Assembly (NCBI GenBank): GCA_905182995.1
Contig: CAJJDP010000092.1
Coordinates: 372,198 to 402,456, forward strand
Reading direction: 5' to 3'
Length of the DNA stretch: 30,259 nucleotides
Source of the DNA: Paramecium octaurelia
Taxonomy: Eukaryota; Ciliophora; Oligohymenophorea; Peniculida; Parameciidae
Both the position numbers and the translations under genes were made by a program. Under the pieces are notes generated by a model. The model worked only from the letters and a program-made list of their open reading frames with translations. It was not told the DNA's origin and ran no database searches. Positions 1-12,105 of the stretch are shown here, piece by piece (position 1 is the stretch's first letter; every line of letters starts with the position of its first letter).

Positions 1-938
1 GATAGTATTAGCAAAATTTTCTAATTAACGAGCGTTCAAAATAATATTGTATAATAAGGGAGGGAAAACTGTAGATTCCTTTATATCAATCATTAAAATT
101 TAAGACTATTATTCTTGTTGATTTTAGGGTTTATATATTAGAATTGTTTCTTTAATCTTTTTATACCTTTCTTGTAATTGCAGTGTATATATTTAAGAAT
201 TCTAATTTAACTTTCTTGTTTTCGACCAAAGAAAACTATTATAGTTATAATTTAGTAAAAACTTTCTTTCATTACGAACCCAATAGATCACTTTGTAATG
301 CAATTTAATAGGTATTTTATCTTCTAGGTTTTTCATGATAAACTTATTGGAATCTTAAATATTGAATTATAATTTACTAGCTACTTATAGGTCTTTTTTA
401 TAAAGTGTTCTGTAAAAAGGCATGCAAATATTTTCTTAGTCAATATTAACAATTTTTTGATGCTATTAAATTTTATAAATAGTTATTTAATAGTTAGCAT
501 GACCAAAAAAACAGAAAAAATGAAAGTTTGTATCAATGTTCGTCAAAAAGAATCCATAAATAAGTTTTTAATAGGACTGCTCTATGAAATTTCATTATAA
601 CATTTATTTTCCATTACATCTAATAACTTAAAATAACACTATTATATAAAATGAATGAAGGATATACTTCCCCCTAAAATCTAAGATTTAAATTATAAAA
701 ATATCACCTATGCTAATATATCATTTAGTGAAGGACTGCATAAAACAATTAAATATATATATGAAGATGATATTACAAAAAAAATTTTTTGTTTGTGCTT
801 TTGATTCAACCAACATTTAAGTCATTAAATGTCAAATGATGATGTATGTAATTTGTTTTTCATTATTGCAAATTCTATCAATTATTATGACATATTATTA
901 AACAATATAAAAGGTAAACTATCTTTTATTTCTATTAT
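1..938. other. AT-rich flank upstream of the giant GTPase gene
   Basis: No gene is supported here. A 51-codon open frame at 499-654 (+), starting ATG and ending TGA, begins with a Lys-rich stretch, but it has no recognisable feature and its length is expected by chance when TGA is the only stop. The last in-frame TGA before the giant gene is at 888-890. No promoter element can be identified; ciliate promoters are poorly defined and the stretch is almost uniformly A/T. Confidence 0.6.
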
Positions 939-3900
939 ATGAATAAATTATAAATCCTACAGTCTATTCAAAAAGAAATAGATGAGATTATTGAGAACAA
1001 CTAATTTAATGATGAAGGTATTGAGAATGATCTTAAACAATTACTAGAATAATAAGATGATGAAATTAGGACTGAAATAATCTTATACATACATTAACAC
1101 TTCCCTTAATTTGCATAAACACAGGAAAATCTAAGAGAAAAGTACTCAAAGAATTTATAGGAAAAAAAATATGATTAAATACTTTTGGAATTAAAAAATA
1201 ATCAATATTGTGAATAGAATTTGATACCTCTATCGATTTAGAATTATTTAATTCCTCTTTAACAATTAAAAGATAATCTTCATTTAATTTTTGATCTAAT
1301 CGAATTAGTAAAATAAAATGGATATCCTAATTTTATATCTTTGTTAAAATTGCTTATTAACTTGTTCTTTCTCGACTGTGATAATGAAATAAAAGGATAA
1401 ATTCATTAATTTGTAGGGTCTCTTTTAGAAAATTAAATATATAAATTTGAATGTTATGTTGCATAAATGACTTAAAATATATAAATTCAAGATAATTTTC
1501 TAGATTGCATTCATAAAGTCTAATCTAAAGAGATATCAGCTAAATAAGGTAAAGAAAGTTTACATTAAAAATGTAAAGATAACCAAATCCTTTTTTTGTT
1601 TGAATTATTTACTCTTAAACTTGGATCTCATGCTGATAATTTAAAAGGGTTTATTACAAATCTAATATGTGCGAAGAATAAAATAATCAATAAAGATGAG
1701 TTGATTGAGTATGTTTCTTTGACAGAAAATTTTAATGAAAATTTAGACTTTTTGTACTTTAAGTTTGTGTTCTATTTTTGGATTTAATTTATTGAAATCT
1801 TTAAAATCAAAGAATCCATCTTGATTGTTGAAGATAAATTAAGCAAATCTTAAACGAAGAAAAAAGTATTAGAAGGTGCTATTAAAAATTTGAATTCCAA
1901 AGAGAAAAACATGATCTACAGATATCTTAGAAGAAAAATACTTTATTATTGCAATTTTGAAGATGAAGATTTTAGAGAAGTTTACCAAAAATATAAAGTT
2001 AAAGAGAAAGAATTTATATAAAAGGTAAGTAAATTTAAATCCTCAAATGAGTAAAAACTAAAGGAATTTGCAGAAATTTCAAAAGAACTAATGTTTTACC
2101 AACTTAAATCTTTATAAAGTCAATAAAAATATTGGACTAAAGAAATATCTATTTTATCCTTTTTAGCTACAAATGAATTAAATAGTAATTTAGAAAACCT
2201 TATTTAAACCAACTTTAAAGGTAATAATGATAGGAAATTAGATAATCTTCCTAAAGTATAAAAGATTAACCTTCTTCATTTGGAGTAGTCGATAAAAAGT
2301 AATAGGTAAATAAAAATGTCTAGATTTGTCAATTAAACGGAAACTTTTATTCAATACCCTAAATAATTGAAGATTAAAATGGAAGAATTTAATATTTCTT
2401 TAACATCCATAAACAAAATTTAGACTATTGTTAATGAATGGTTTAGAGATAAAACTAATGAAGAAAACTTTAAGAAATTGCTTCCTTTCTATTTTAATAT
2501 TATTAAAAGGGGAGAATCACCTGAAGAATTATTAAGCTTAATAAATAAAAATGTAATGTAAAAAAATAAAAGTCATTGGAATGAAACTTTAAACCTAAAA
2601 TCTCTATTTTAATTACTTTACAACAATTCAGATAAAGAACTTTAAATGATTTTATTAAAAATTCACTCAAAATATCGTCCTGTCCCTTTGCTTTATTAAA
2701 ATCCTTAATTAGAACAAGATAAAACTTCAATAAAAGACTTTTATGTTTTCAACACAAATATTTACTACCTTTTATCAAATGATTTTCCAATAATCAACTT
2801 TTCTTTATCCTAAACGGTTAATCAATTTGGGAAAACTGAGCTAATTAATAAGTTATTTTATATTGATAACAAAGAAGATCAAAAATTTGAAATTTCTGAT
2901 TCTTCTAGAATGAATAACAATTCAGTAGATTGCTAATTTGATTTTTCCTTTAATGGAAGTAGAAACTACTTAATAGCTGATGTGCATGGATAGTTAGAAG
3001 ATGAAATATTCGAGTAACTACTCCCTTTTTTTTAAGTATGGATAATATAGATGAAAACAGAAGATGAATTTGATGAAAATGTTGATAAGTTAATAGAGTT
3101 ATGTGAAAAAATGAAATTAAATTTTCAACCCAAAATTATTTTAATTATTCGAGACTCAGAAAAAAAGGAATTGAATCAGCAAAAAATTGAGGAGCTTAAA
3201 AAAAAAGAATTAGATTTTTGTACTAGTCAAATTTTGAATCTAAATCAATTAGTGAATTAGGCCATTGAAATAGAAGAAAGGACAAAAATAAAAAAATGCA
3301 TTTTACAATAAATTGGCACACGAAATGAAAAAATTTCAGAAGAATAAATCTAAAAATCATTTTTGTAACTTTGCAAAGGTTTTAATGTAGAGGATAAGGA
3401 AATCAGGGAATCTTAAAAAATTCTCAATGAGTTAGCAAAGGAATTAAAAATATTAGAATAAAACGAATATGGATTTTATTCAATTAAAGCATTTCCATTT
3501 CGAAATTTAGTATGGGAAATAAAAACCAAGAAGCAGTAAAGATAAGAATTAAATTATACAATACTTTCATTAGAATAAGAGTTAGAGAAAAAAAAAAATG
3601 TCATAAATGACTTAAAAAATGAAAAGAGTAGTGATTAAAAAGAAAAAATAAAATAAAAAGAAAATGAAAAAAAAGATATTGAAAACAATATAAAATCCAT
3701 TCAAGATAAATTAAGAGAAATAACAAATAAGATTCAAGATATTGAGGATAAAAAATAAAAACAAAATTTTGAAGAATCAAAATTAATAAAATCATTTAGC
3801 CTTATTTTTAAATAAGATAATTATTACATAACCTATTTAAGATTTGTCGAACACATTTAAAAATTCAACTAAAAAAATCTTAAGAATTTAAACATAGAGA

Positions 3901-6900
3901 TAGAGGATCTAAGAAAAAAAATAGGTTCTTTTACAGAAGAATAAAAGAAAGAAAGAAGTGAATCAGAAGAAAAATTGATAACTTTAGAAAAAAAATATAG
4001 CGTTTAAAATATAAGTATTGAACTATTTTGGAGAGAAGTAATTAAAGGTAATAGCTCTTTTCAATAAAGTCCCATTAAAGTAGTTTGCTAATTGATAAAA
4101 AAGGGAGAGCCTTTTGAATTTTTAAATGGAGATGATCTTACCATAGATTCCAACTTTTTAATTTAATTAAGAGAAGAGTTATTAGATAAGGATGATAACA
4201 AAATACTGTTTTTAAGTATACTGGGGCCGTAAAGCTCTGGGAAGTCAACCTTATTAAACAGAATTTTTGGGTGCCATTTTTTAACTAGTATGGGAAGATG
4301 CACAAAAGGAGTATTTCTCTAATTGTTAAAAATATCGAATAAAGAATAATTTTAAAACTTTGATTATATTTTATTGTTAGATTCAGAAGGATTATAAAGT
4401 CCTAATTAAAAAGATCCAGAATTTGATAAAAAAATTTCTCTTTTTATAATCTAAATAAGCGATATTCTTATATTTAATGTAAAAGGGGAAATTCATTCAA
4501 CATTTCATAATTTAATTGAAGTCTGTTTTTACACACTTGCAAAATATTCGAAATTACAATTCTTAAAATAATTTTCTTGGTGTTTTAATCAAAATAGTTA
4601 AATTAATGATGACGAAAAACATAAATTGTTAAAATAAATTGAAGACATAGGAAAAAAATTGAATTCTGAAGAAAATTTAATTGAAGAAGATGGAAATAAA
4701 ATATGTTATCTTCAACAATTAGATCTAAACATAGATCATATCTACATTCTGGGAATGGCAACAAATTCAAAAGAATGGCAAAATTCTGATAATTCCAAGT
4801 AAATCTAAGAAATTAAATAAGAAATTAATCTTTAAGATTATTCCAAAAATGCATTATCATTTGGAATAAGCATAATAAACAAATTTATAAATAAATATAA
4901 TGGATAACAAAAGAACCGCCATGAAATTTTGACTTGGAAGACTTTTATTACAAAAGTGTAATAGTGTTGGGAAATAGTCTCAAAATTACCTGATTTAGTG
5001 GAATTTTCAGATTTAAAAGAATAGAAGGATTATGAAACCATAAATAAAATTGCAACAGAAAAAATGACAAAAGCAAACGAAAAATTTCTAAGCTTTGATA
5101 ACATCATTTAATAGATTTAAGCAAAGAGTGAACTTGAAAATTCACTAGAAAACTATAATTAAATACAAAAGGATTTTTAACAAGATTTTTAATAATAGTG
5201 TTCTTATTAAAAAGAAGAGATATTAAATGAGTTATAACATGAATATTCATTTTCAATAATTTCAAATGCAATTAGAAAAAAAGTTGAAGGTAATATTGCA
5301 GAAGTATATTAAGCAATTGGCTTAGAAGGATCTTTGATAATTTTGTAAAAGATTCACTAATTAAGGAGATAATTTCAATATAGCCTTGTTCCTGCAAAAA
5401 TTTAATAAACTGTCAATGAGATATAAAATGATTCAGAATAATTAATAACTTTACAAGAGGATAAAAGTATAAGAGATAATAAATATGAACAAATCTGGAA
5501 TGAATTAGTTGAATCATCAAACTTGGAAGTGGAAAAACTTCACATAGAATTTCAAAAAAAATTATTTGACTGCTTTTTGAAATATAAGAAGTAGTACTAG
5601 TTTAAAGCAGAGAGCTTAGAAGACTAAATTGATTATTTTGTGAAATAAATCAACAATTAAGATCCAAATACACAAAAAGAGAATCAAATGGAGAAAATTT
5701 GCTCTCTATTTTTGGAAGACTTTTAAAAGAATTCATTCAATACCCTTAATAAATTTAGCAAATAACAATTTTAACAAATTTTTGATGAAGACATTCTAAA
5801 TAGACTTAATAATCTGGATAAATCGACTTTAATCAATCCATTGAATTACTTACTAAAGAAAACTACCTATGAAACCATAGAAAAAAAAGAAATTGTTAAA
5901 ATACTCTAAAAAGGTTTAAAATAAAAGTTGATTTAAATTGTAAAAGAACAAAAGGGAGATGAAAAAAAATAATTAGAAGTTTAAGACTTATTTAATACAT
6001 TGAATTAATTACCTATATAATTTGATAAAAAAATATTACAAGCAGTACTTGATTTAATTAAGAAGGATTTCTCAAGATTTAAAGAAATTCTTAATGAAGA
6101 TTACAATAAAAAGGTTTTTTGTCATGCAACAACAAATGATTTCTATAAATCTCGATTCGATTCGTCTATTTTTCCATAAAAAATCTAAAGTACCGCAGTA
6201 ACAAAATCTCCAAACAAATTCTAAGCATCAAATTATTCGAATGAAATACTCACCTAAGATAATTCGGCTGCAGTAGTAAATAAAAAATAAAATAAATTAT
6301 CACCCCCTCTTTTTCCACAAAATAAATAAAATTTATCTAGTATCTAAAATTCTCTGTATCCGAACGTTTAAGGAAATACTTAATAAATTCCAATTTAAAC
6401 TCAACCTCCTAATCTGCAAAATAAACAATATTAACAAATTAGATAAGCTCCACAATATTCGGAGTATTCATACTTGCGATAAAAAAAGAGTGCCTATAGC
6501 CCTAATCTATGTCAAAGATACTTATAAAGTGCCTAAACTTAACATATCACTATTAATAAACTTACAACAATTTACAAGTTAACAAACCTCTACAAAATAC
6601 GTTTCCATAAAGCAATTAAATATTACCATAACCTAATTAAATTAATTAACCCTCTTTTGAAGCCTAAGATAATCTTAATATTGATAATCTAATCAATTCA
6701 TTAAAAGAAGAATCTCAAGCTTTATCCTAATCAATAAATATTTTTCATTTGAATTATCTATAATAACAATTTCCAGAATTAAAAAAAAACATTCAAAATA
6801 AAGAATATATGAAGGATGCAGATAAAACGTAATATTTCATCCTGAAAGAGCATGTTTCAATCATATATAAATAAAGTTAAGAAAAGCCTCATTATTAATA

Positions 6901-9127
6901 TTTTTTTAATTATATCATTTCTTAAAAAACTGATTAAAAGGATTTTCAAAATGAATTTCCATCAATGTTTAACTAAATAATGACAGAAAATCAAGGATGG
7001 AAAAAAATATGCTCAAATATTTATGATATAATCTAAAAATAATTCTAAGAAACATAATCTAATTAGTCAACACTGCAATAAAAAAGTTCTAATGTTTTCT
7101 AAATAATTTCTATGGATGAAAATGTGACACAGTACAATAGGTAATTATTCTAAGGAATAATCAAAAAAGTTGAAAACCAACTAGAATAAATCAATAAAGA
7201 GTTAGCTTTCTATGGGATTGAGTTCAGTCAATTATTCATTAGAAAGCTTTAGTTTTATTCATTTTTTATTATTTGGAGATTTATATGTTATGATAAATAT
7301 TAAATGTATAAGAAAGAATAACAAATATTTCTGGATAATAAAGCAATAGTGTAAAATAAATATGAAAATGCAATACTAAGAAACCAAAAAAAAGAAAGCT
7401 AGAATTAAGGAGAATAATAGGCAAAAATAATATATAAACTCTGCATTATGTAGTTTTACAAAGAGAAAAAGAATAATGTAAGCGAATTAATTAATTAAAA
7501 TAAAAAAACCTCTTTTTAATTAATTAAAGAATTAGATTAATAATTACTTATTAGGAAAGAGAACATAATTAAAGTTGAACATTTTGAAACATCGATAATT
7601 GGGTACCTTATTGACTAAAGAGAATTTATTTAAAAATATATTGAATAATTGGTATCTAATCTCCAAAATGACATTAAAATATAATTAGATATATAGCCTT
7701 ATATTTAAGATAGCTTAACTTTGATAAAAAATAATGCAAAAATTATATTTGATAGATGTAAAATACTGTTAAATAGCTAGATTTAACAACCTTCAGATTT
7801 TATTTATGGCTATGAAAATCACAATATATCATTAAAATAAACATTAAAATATATTTTAGGCTAGAAAGCTGAGAAAGTAGAAATTAATTTACATAAATAA
7901 ATATTTTTAGATGATGAGAGTATTAAAATATTTAACCTTCCAATTGAACAAATTTTACAAACAGATACTATTCCTTTATAATTCTTTGATACATTTTTGG
8001 AAGAGTTTATAAAATAACTTTCTATATTAATTGAAGAGAGTAAAAAATTAGAAACTCAAGTTGATGAGTTTTAATTAAAAGGATAATTTGAAGAGTTAAA
8101 AAATACTATGAATGGTTGTGACTAATCTTGCCCCACTTGCAATCGAAAGTGTGATAGTGAGTTTTATTATGCGGATCATAAGCATAAATGTACCAATGGT
8201 CATCAATTAAGAGGTAAATATCTAATTTAAATACATTTAGGATTGAAGAAAATATTAATCCGAAACTCACCATCTCTCTTTACTTGTGAAGAAATAGTTG
8301 ATGATGCAGAAATTTAAATAGTGGAGACTTGTAAAATTAAAACCTGGAGAGAAATCAAAGCATACTATAAGAATTGGAGTTTTATGGATATTTTAAAAAC
8401 AGAGGAATTATAACAAAATAAATAAAAGATGATAGAAATTTGGAATGGAGGAATTGGCTAGTAGATGTGCTAAAAATTATCATAAGATTTAAAATACGAA
8501 ATCCGTTATTAATAAAAGCATGATCTTCCGATGCAATAGTAGCATAGTTCAACTCACTTCATTTTCATTCTTGATGATTCTGGATCTATGGAGAAAAATT
8601 GGAAATGTGTAATCAATTGTGTTGAATCATAATTTTAATAAATAAGTAGGAAAAGAAATGCTAGAGTAAGTGTAGTAATTTTTAATAATACAGCAAGAGT
8701 TGTTCTAAAATGTGAAGAATTAAGAATTGAGGAATAGTTAAAATTAATCACTTATTAAAATGGAGGAACAAAGTATGGGCCTGCATTTTAGAAGACATTA
8801 GAGCTCATAAAAGAAAATACAGAATATGATAAGTATAAATTTTTTTCAATTATAAGTACTGTAATTCTTTTTTACACTGATGGTTTAGCTGAATATCCAA
8901 CTAAGGAAATTGAATAGTTTGGCAAAATATCAAAAAGAATGAAAGATACAATTTCTTTTTTAGCTTGCTCATTACCTACTAAATCTCCATCATTAGAGTA
9001 GATTTTAACATTTTGTAAGAAAGAATTTACTTACTCAGAATGGAGAGATAAAATAGAACCAAGTAACCTTAATAAAAATTGGACAGAAATGATTTCTTAA
9101 GCGCATCTTGATAAATATAAAGCTTGA
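939..9127 (+). CDS. Giant VLIG-type GTPase with C-terminal Cys/His cluster and von Willebrand A domain
   Basis: About 2,730 residues, read with TAA/TAG as Gln. The start is the first ATG after the in-frame TGA at 888; the stop is TGA at 9125. Seen in order: a helical N-terminus; a degenerate G-like segment (QFGKTELINKLF, residues 629-640, and DVHG at 681); a Lys/Glu coiled coil (about 700-1030); a full G domain with P-loop GPQSSGKS (1096-1103), GRCTKG around T1122 and LLLDSEGL with D1148; a Q/N/P-rich linker (about 1750-1900); a helical region; four Cys (C2394, C2398, C2401, C2405) followed by HKHKC and GHQLRG; and a vWA domain with FILDDSGSM (about 2543-2551), a GGTKYG threonine and FYTDG. 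The G domain closely follows the pattern of interferon-inducible very large GTPases (VLIG/GVIN1) and URGCP. The inferred role is a cytosolic GTP-driven self-assembling protein; its function in ciliates is unknown. The frame shifts by one missing base near 6.54 kb. No intron is needed elsewhere. Confidence 0.88.
6520..6565 (+). other. Single-base frame change inside the giant GTPase gene
   Basis: Codons start at positions divisible by three from 939 to about 6540, and one position earlier in the cycle (remainder two) from about 6545 to 9127. Both sides are long, open and protein-like, and both carry conserved domains. No intron of the normal Paramecium size (about 20-35 bases, GTA...TAG) of suitable length is visible here, so one base appears to be missing. 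It lies in a Gln/Asn/Pro-rich linker with little constraint. An assembly error or a recent mutation is more likely than programmed frameshifting. Confidence 0.7.
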
Positions 9128-9730
9128 TAATGTTATTATTGGAAAATATTTATTATTATTATATTCACACTGTGTGATTAAATCTGTTTTTAAATAATGA
9201 TCTTTATGAATAATTTAAGAATTTAGTTTTATTTTTCTAGTTCATGATTTAGAAGTAATATTAACTATTATAACTGAATTTTTATATGTTGATTCTTTCT
9301 ATTTTCTATAGAAATAACATAATATGTTATTGCTCCTTCGTTATTTCAATCCAATTAATCAAAAAAAAATAATTTAGGAGTTTTGTATTAATCAATTTAC
9401 AGTGTTATTAATAGCAACTATAAATAATAACTTATCTTTTCAAATATTATTAATTTATTATATTTAAATTATTTTCTTATCAAGGGCTTTAAGGCTTCTG
9501 GAATAAGAAGAAAATTAGGATGGAACTCAATTAATTTTGATCTAAAGACTTTAATACTTGATAAAAAATAGACAAAAATCATCATCATCTGAAGAGACTT
9601 AACAATATTAGATTTAAAAAAATAATTAAATATCAAAAAAATAACCAACTAACAGTGGAACAAAAATAAAAAAAACCTCAACAAAATTGCTTAATTAAAC
9701 CAATACAGTCAACATAAAAAAGAAAGAGTT
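9128..9730. other. AT-rich spacer after the giant GTPase gene
   Basis: The stretch directly follows the TGA at 9125. It is dominated by A/T runs and has no coherent protein in any frame. It presumably holds the 3' untranslated region and polyadenylation site of the GTPase gene. No RNA gene or repeat was seen. Confidence 0.6.
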
Positions 9731-10044
9731 TGATCAAATTGCAGCTCAATTGATGAAAGTTATAATTGTATGGCCTATTTTGAATATAAGTGCAACAAAA
9801 CTAAACATATAGAAGTTGTTTAAAATTATCAAGATTACCGATCTTGAGTACACTGCCATAATGTAATTAATAGAATAACGCTATATATGATCAACAACAT
9901 AGATATGCATTCTCTAATTTCTTTCTTATTGAGTTTGTCTTAGAATATAGATCAAGAAGGTCAAGTGTTTTGATCCCATCCAATGCGATAGTGCAAATAA
10001 TATCTTGATATACTGAGACACTTCTGTACTGTGTTAATGAATGA
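9731..10044 (+). pseudogene. Helical protein relic, N-terminal side of the importin-beta-like pseudogene
   Basis: Two frames joined by one shift near 9889 read as plausible helical protein. The first runs from about 9731 to a TGA at 9889 (it contains FDQIAAQLMKVIIVWPIL and KIIKITDLEY). The second starts at about 9889 (it contains HRYAFSNFFLIEFVLEY). The alternation of hydrophobic helices fits HEAT-type repeats, and the position directly before the exportin-like block suggests that it was the earlier part of the same gene. I do not recognise the segment on its own. Chance open frames of this length exist under this code, so confidence is low. Confidence 0.3.
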
Positions 10045-10606
10045 AGTAGAGAAATTAAAATTTCTGTACAAGTTATTGAGATCATTGTGTAGGTAACATA
10101 ATCATTATATTGCTAGAACAAAATTATTCAAAGAAACAATTATACCATACAAGGGTATCAAGGTGTTACATAGCCAACTTCTATAGAATATGTTACAGTA
10201 GATGTTGCTGGTTACAATTCAAATTTTAATATACCTATCAATACAGCAAAGGGAGTGATGCTATATACATGAGGGCAAGTACAGAGATACCATTAAATTA
10301 TGGTTTAGCATGTTGATTGAGCTTGATTTTGATAGTAGCAATGATGAAGTAGAACATAATTTGCAAATACATGTTATGAATACTTCGAATTAAATACAAC
10401 AATCTAAATAGCCATTACATATCTTGTGGAGTTAGTAGTGTCTGAAATTTACAAGCACTTCAAAAAGCAACGGTACAATTTTATTTGAGAAAAGTTGTGC
10501 AACTACTATAACATTATTAAAGCACGAGACATCAGCAAATAGAGTTCCAGGATATCACGTTGTGTAACAAGAATCAGAAGTGGTTAGAGGAATTTTAGAA
10601 ATATGA
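10045..10606 (+). pseudogene. Decayed importin-beta superfamily gene, possibly exportin-7-like
   Basis: Two frames, 10045-10272 and 10259-10606, each ending at TGA, join by one frameshift. Two segments occur in the order known from exportin-7 (XPO7/RanBP16), a Ran-dependent nuclear transport receptor built of HEAT repeats. The first is KYRDTIKLWFSMLIELDFD from 10277, which resembles the exportin stretch where an Arg-Thr-x-Tyr helix leads into an acidic loop. The second is KSNGTILFEKS near 10463-10495, which resembles the conserved exportin-7 motif around Asn-Gly-Ile-Leu-Leu-Phe-Arg. The segment between them is shorter than in the family, so an internal deletion is likely. No intact frame remains. 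The family assignment rests on remembered family motifs and needs a profile search. Alternatively it could be another HEAT-repeat protein. Confidence 0.35.
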
Positions 10607-10643
10607 TTTAAAAATGGACGACTTGTGAAGTATCAGGCTGTGA

Positions 10644-11069
10644 AATTTATATAAGATTGAAGATACTGACAAGTAGAAACAAATGCTCAGACACTGGTTA
10701 CAGTTTTATTAAAGCGTCAAGAACATTATGAAAGCTTTTGACAGATTCTTTACATTACCTTTAAAAGAGGATAAGTAACTTTAATATTGTTAATATTATA
10801 AAACAAATTGTGCCAATCACTTAATGTATCGTATTTAAAAATTGATGGTGTAATATTACGTTTTGTTTTCTTCTAAGTTGAATTATACCACTCTTTAATT
10901 TTTTACAGGATTAATGAAGATATATGAATAACTTGCAACATCTTAAGAAGTAAATATAAATAATTTTAGAGAACAATTTCTCAAAAGGGATGTACTTCAG
11001 ACTTGTGGTGAAGTTGTTAATCCTTAGAGTTAATCAAAATTCTCTCTACAAGGTACAAACCTCGATTGA
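10644..11069 (+). pseudogene. Open helical relic of unknown identity, 141 codons
   Basis: A single frame between TGA codons, read with TAA/TAG as Gln and ending at TGA 11067. It contains helical, protein-like stretches such as MLRHWLQFYQSVKNIMKAF and QFFTGLMKIYEQLA. It follows the exportin-like block on the same strand and may be a further, shifted part of that gene. It has no start codon context and no motif that I can assign. A frame this long arises by chance now and then under this code, so the call is tentative. Confidence 0.3.
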
Positions 11070-11299
11070 AAATTTTTGGAAATGTCAACAAGGTAATTCA
11101 ACTCCATTTGAGTGAATAACAAAGGGACATTTAGAAACATAACTATTAGGAGACACAAAGGCATTTTTAGAAGCTTGAAATTTAGTTGAAGTACCTGTTT
11201 TGTAATTTGCATAACATTACCTTGTCAGTTGATACATTGGAGTTCTCAGTTGTTAGAGTTACAATTTAAAATGCTTTGAATCAAATGAAAATTGAATGA

Positions 11300-11565
11300 A
11301 TCTGCAACTGGATTCGAATCTATAATAAAACAATTACCATAAAACAACTAATTAGCAGATCAGTTCTCTGATGGCTATTGTTTATTAGAGATTCATGAAC
11401 TAGAATATGGAGAAACCTCAAGACTATTTTAGAGATGCTGATGCTAACATAGAGCAATCTAAGAACAGGGTGACCTTACCTAACTCTAACATTATATTTG
11501 AACCATATTAATAATTAGATTAGATGTATAGAGATTATACACATTTTATGCATGAGATCTGAAAT
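11300..11565 (+). pseudogene. Protein relic in two frames, unknown identity
   Basis: A frame from about 11300 to a TGA near 11451 (with SDGYCLLEIHELEYGETSRL) continues after a one-base shift in a second frame (with RVTLPNSNIIFEPY and MYRDYTHFMHEI) up to a TGA near 11560. The join gives a coherent acidic, aromatic-rich sequence without low-complexity artefacts, which supports a decayed gene. It is on the same strand as the preceding relics and could be part of the same gene. No family is recognised. Confidence 0.3.
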
Positions 11566-12105
11566 GATCTTAAAAACAATATATGTTCTTCTAGCTGCGC
11601 CAATATGCAGAATTTGTTGAGGCTTGCAACGCTTTAGCAATTTGCAGTGTTAATTTTTCGACTTTCAGCTCTCTCAACAACCAGTTGTTAGCTTGACAGA
11701 ATCAATCAAATTGAAGTACATTCATGTTAATTTACTTCACCAATGCCGGTTTAGCGATCTATACTTTCAATGGAATTTTTACTTTGATATTTTGTTAATT
11801 GCATTTACAATCGTGATCCCTCAAAAGAGCTACTCAATCTGTGTTGATGAATGTTATATTTCACCCACAATTTATACTGAAAAAAGTTATTTGCCTCTAT
11901 GCACTTAAAATAATTGTATAATCGTCATGTTGCTTTCATAAAATAAATAGGATTTGTTATTTTGCCAAAGATTTGCAAATGTGAGGTTCAAAGGTGCACT
12001 GTTTAATTAGCAATAAATTTTCTCAGCACTATTTACTCATTCTAATTTCCAAAATTGTGATGCTTCATTCTTCATAAGTTTGCATGTAATATTTACACTT
12101 CTTCC
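11566..12105. other. Decayed sequence without a supported gene
   Basis: Base composition is slightly less AT-rich than in true spacers and short protein-like stretches exist in several frames (for example EFVEACNALAICSV near 11610), but they cannot be chained. It is probably a continuation of the eroded gene to the left. The frame at 11693-11908 (+) shows nothing recognisable. Confidence 0.4.

Noticed and set aside
2503..2730. Minus-strand frame with hydrophobic residues
   Set aside because: It lies inside the giant GTPase gene, whose plus-strand reading is continuous. The same holds for the minus-strand frame at 3601-3795.
11310..11325. GGATTCGAATC, resembling a tRNA T-arm
   Set aside because: No acceptor stem, anticodon arm or D-arm can be formed around it, and it lies within a protein-like frame.
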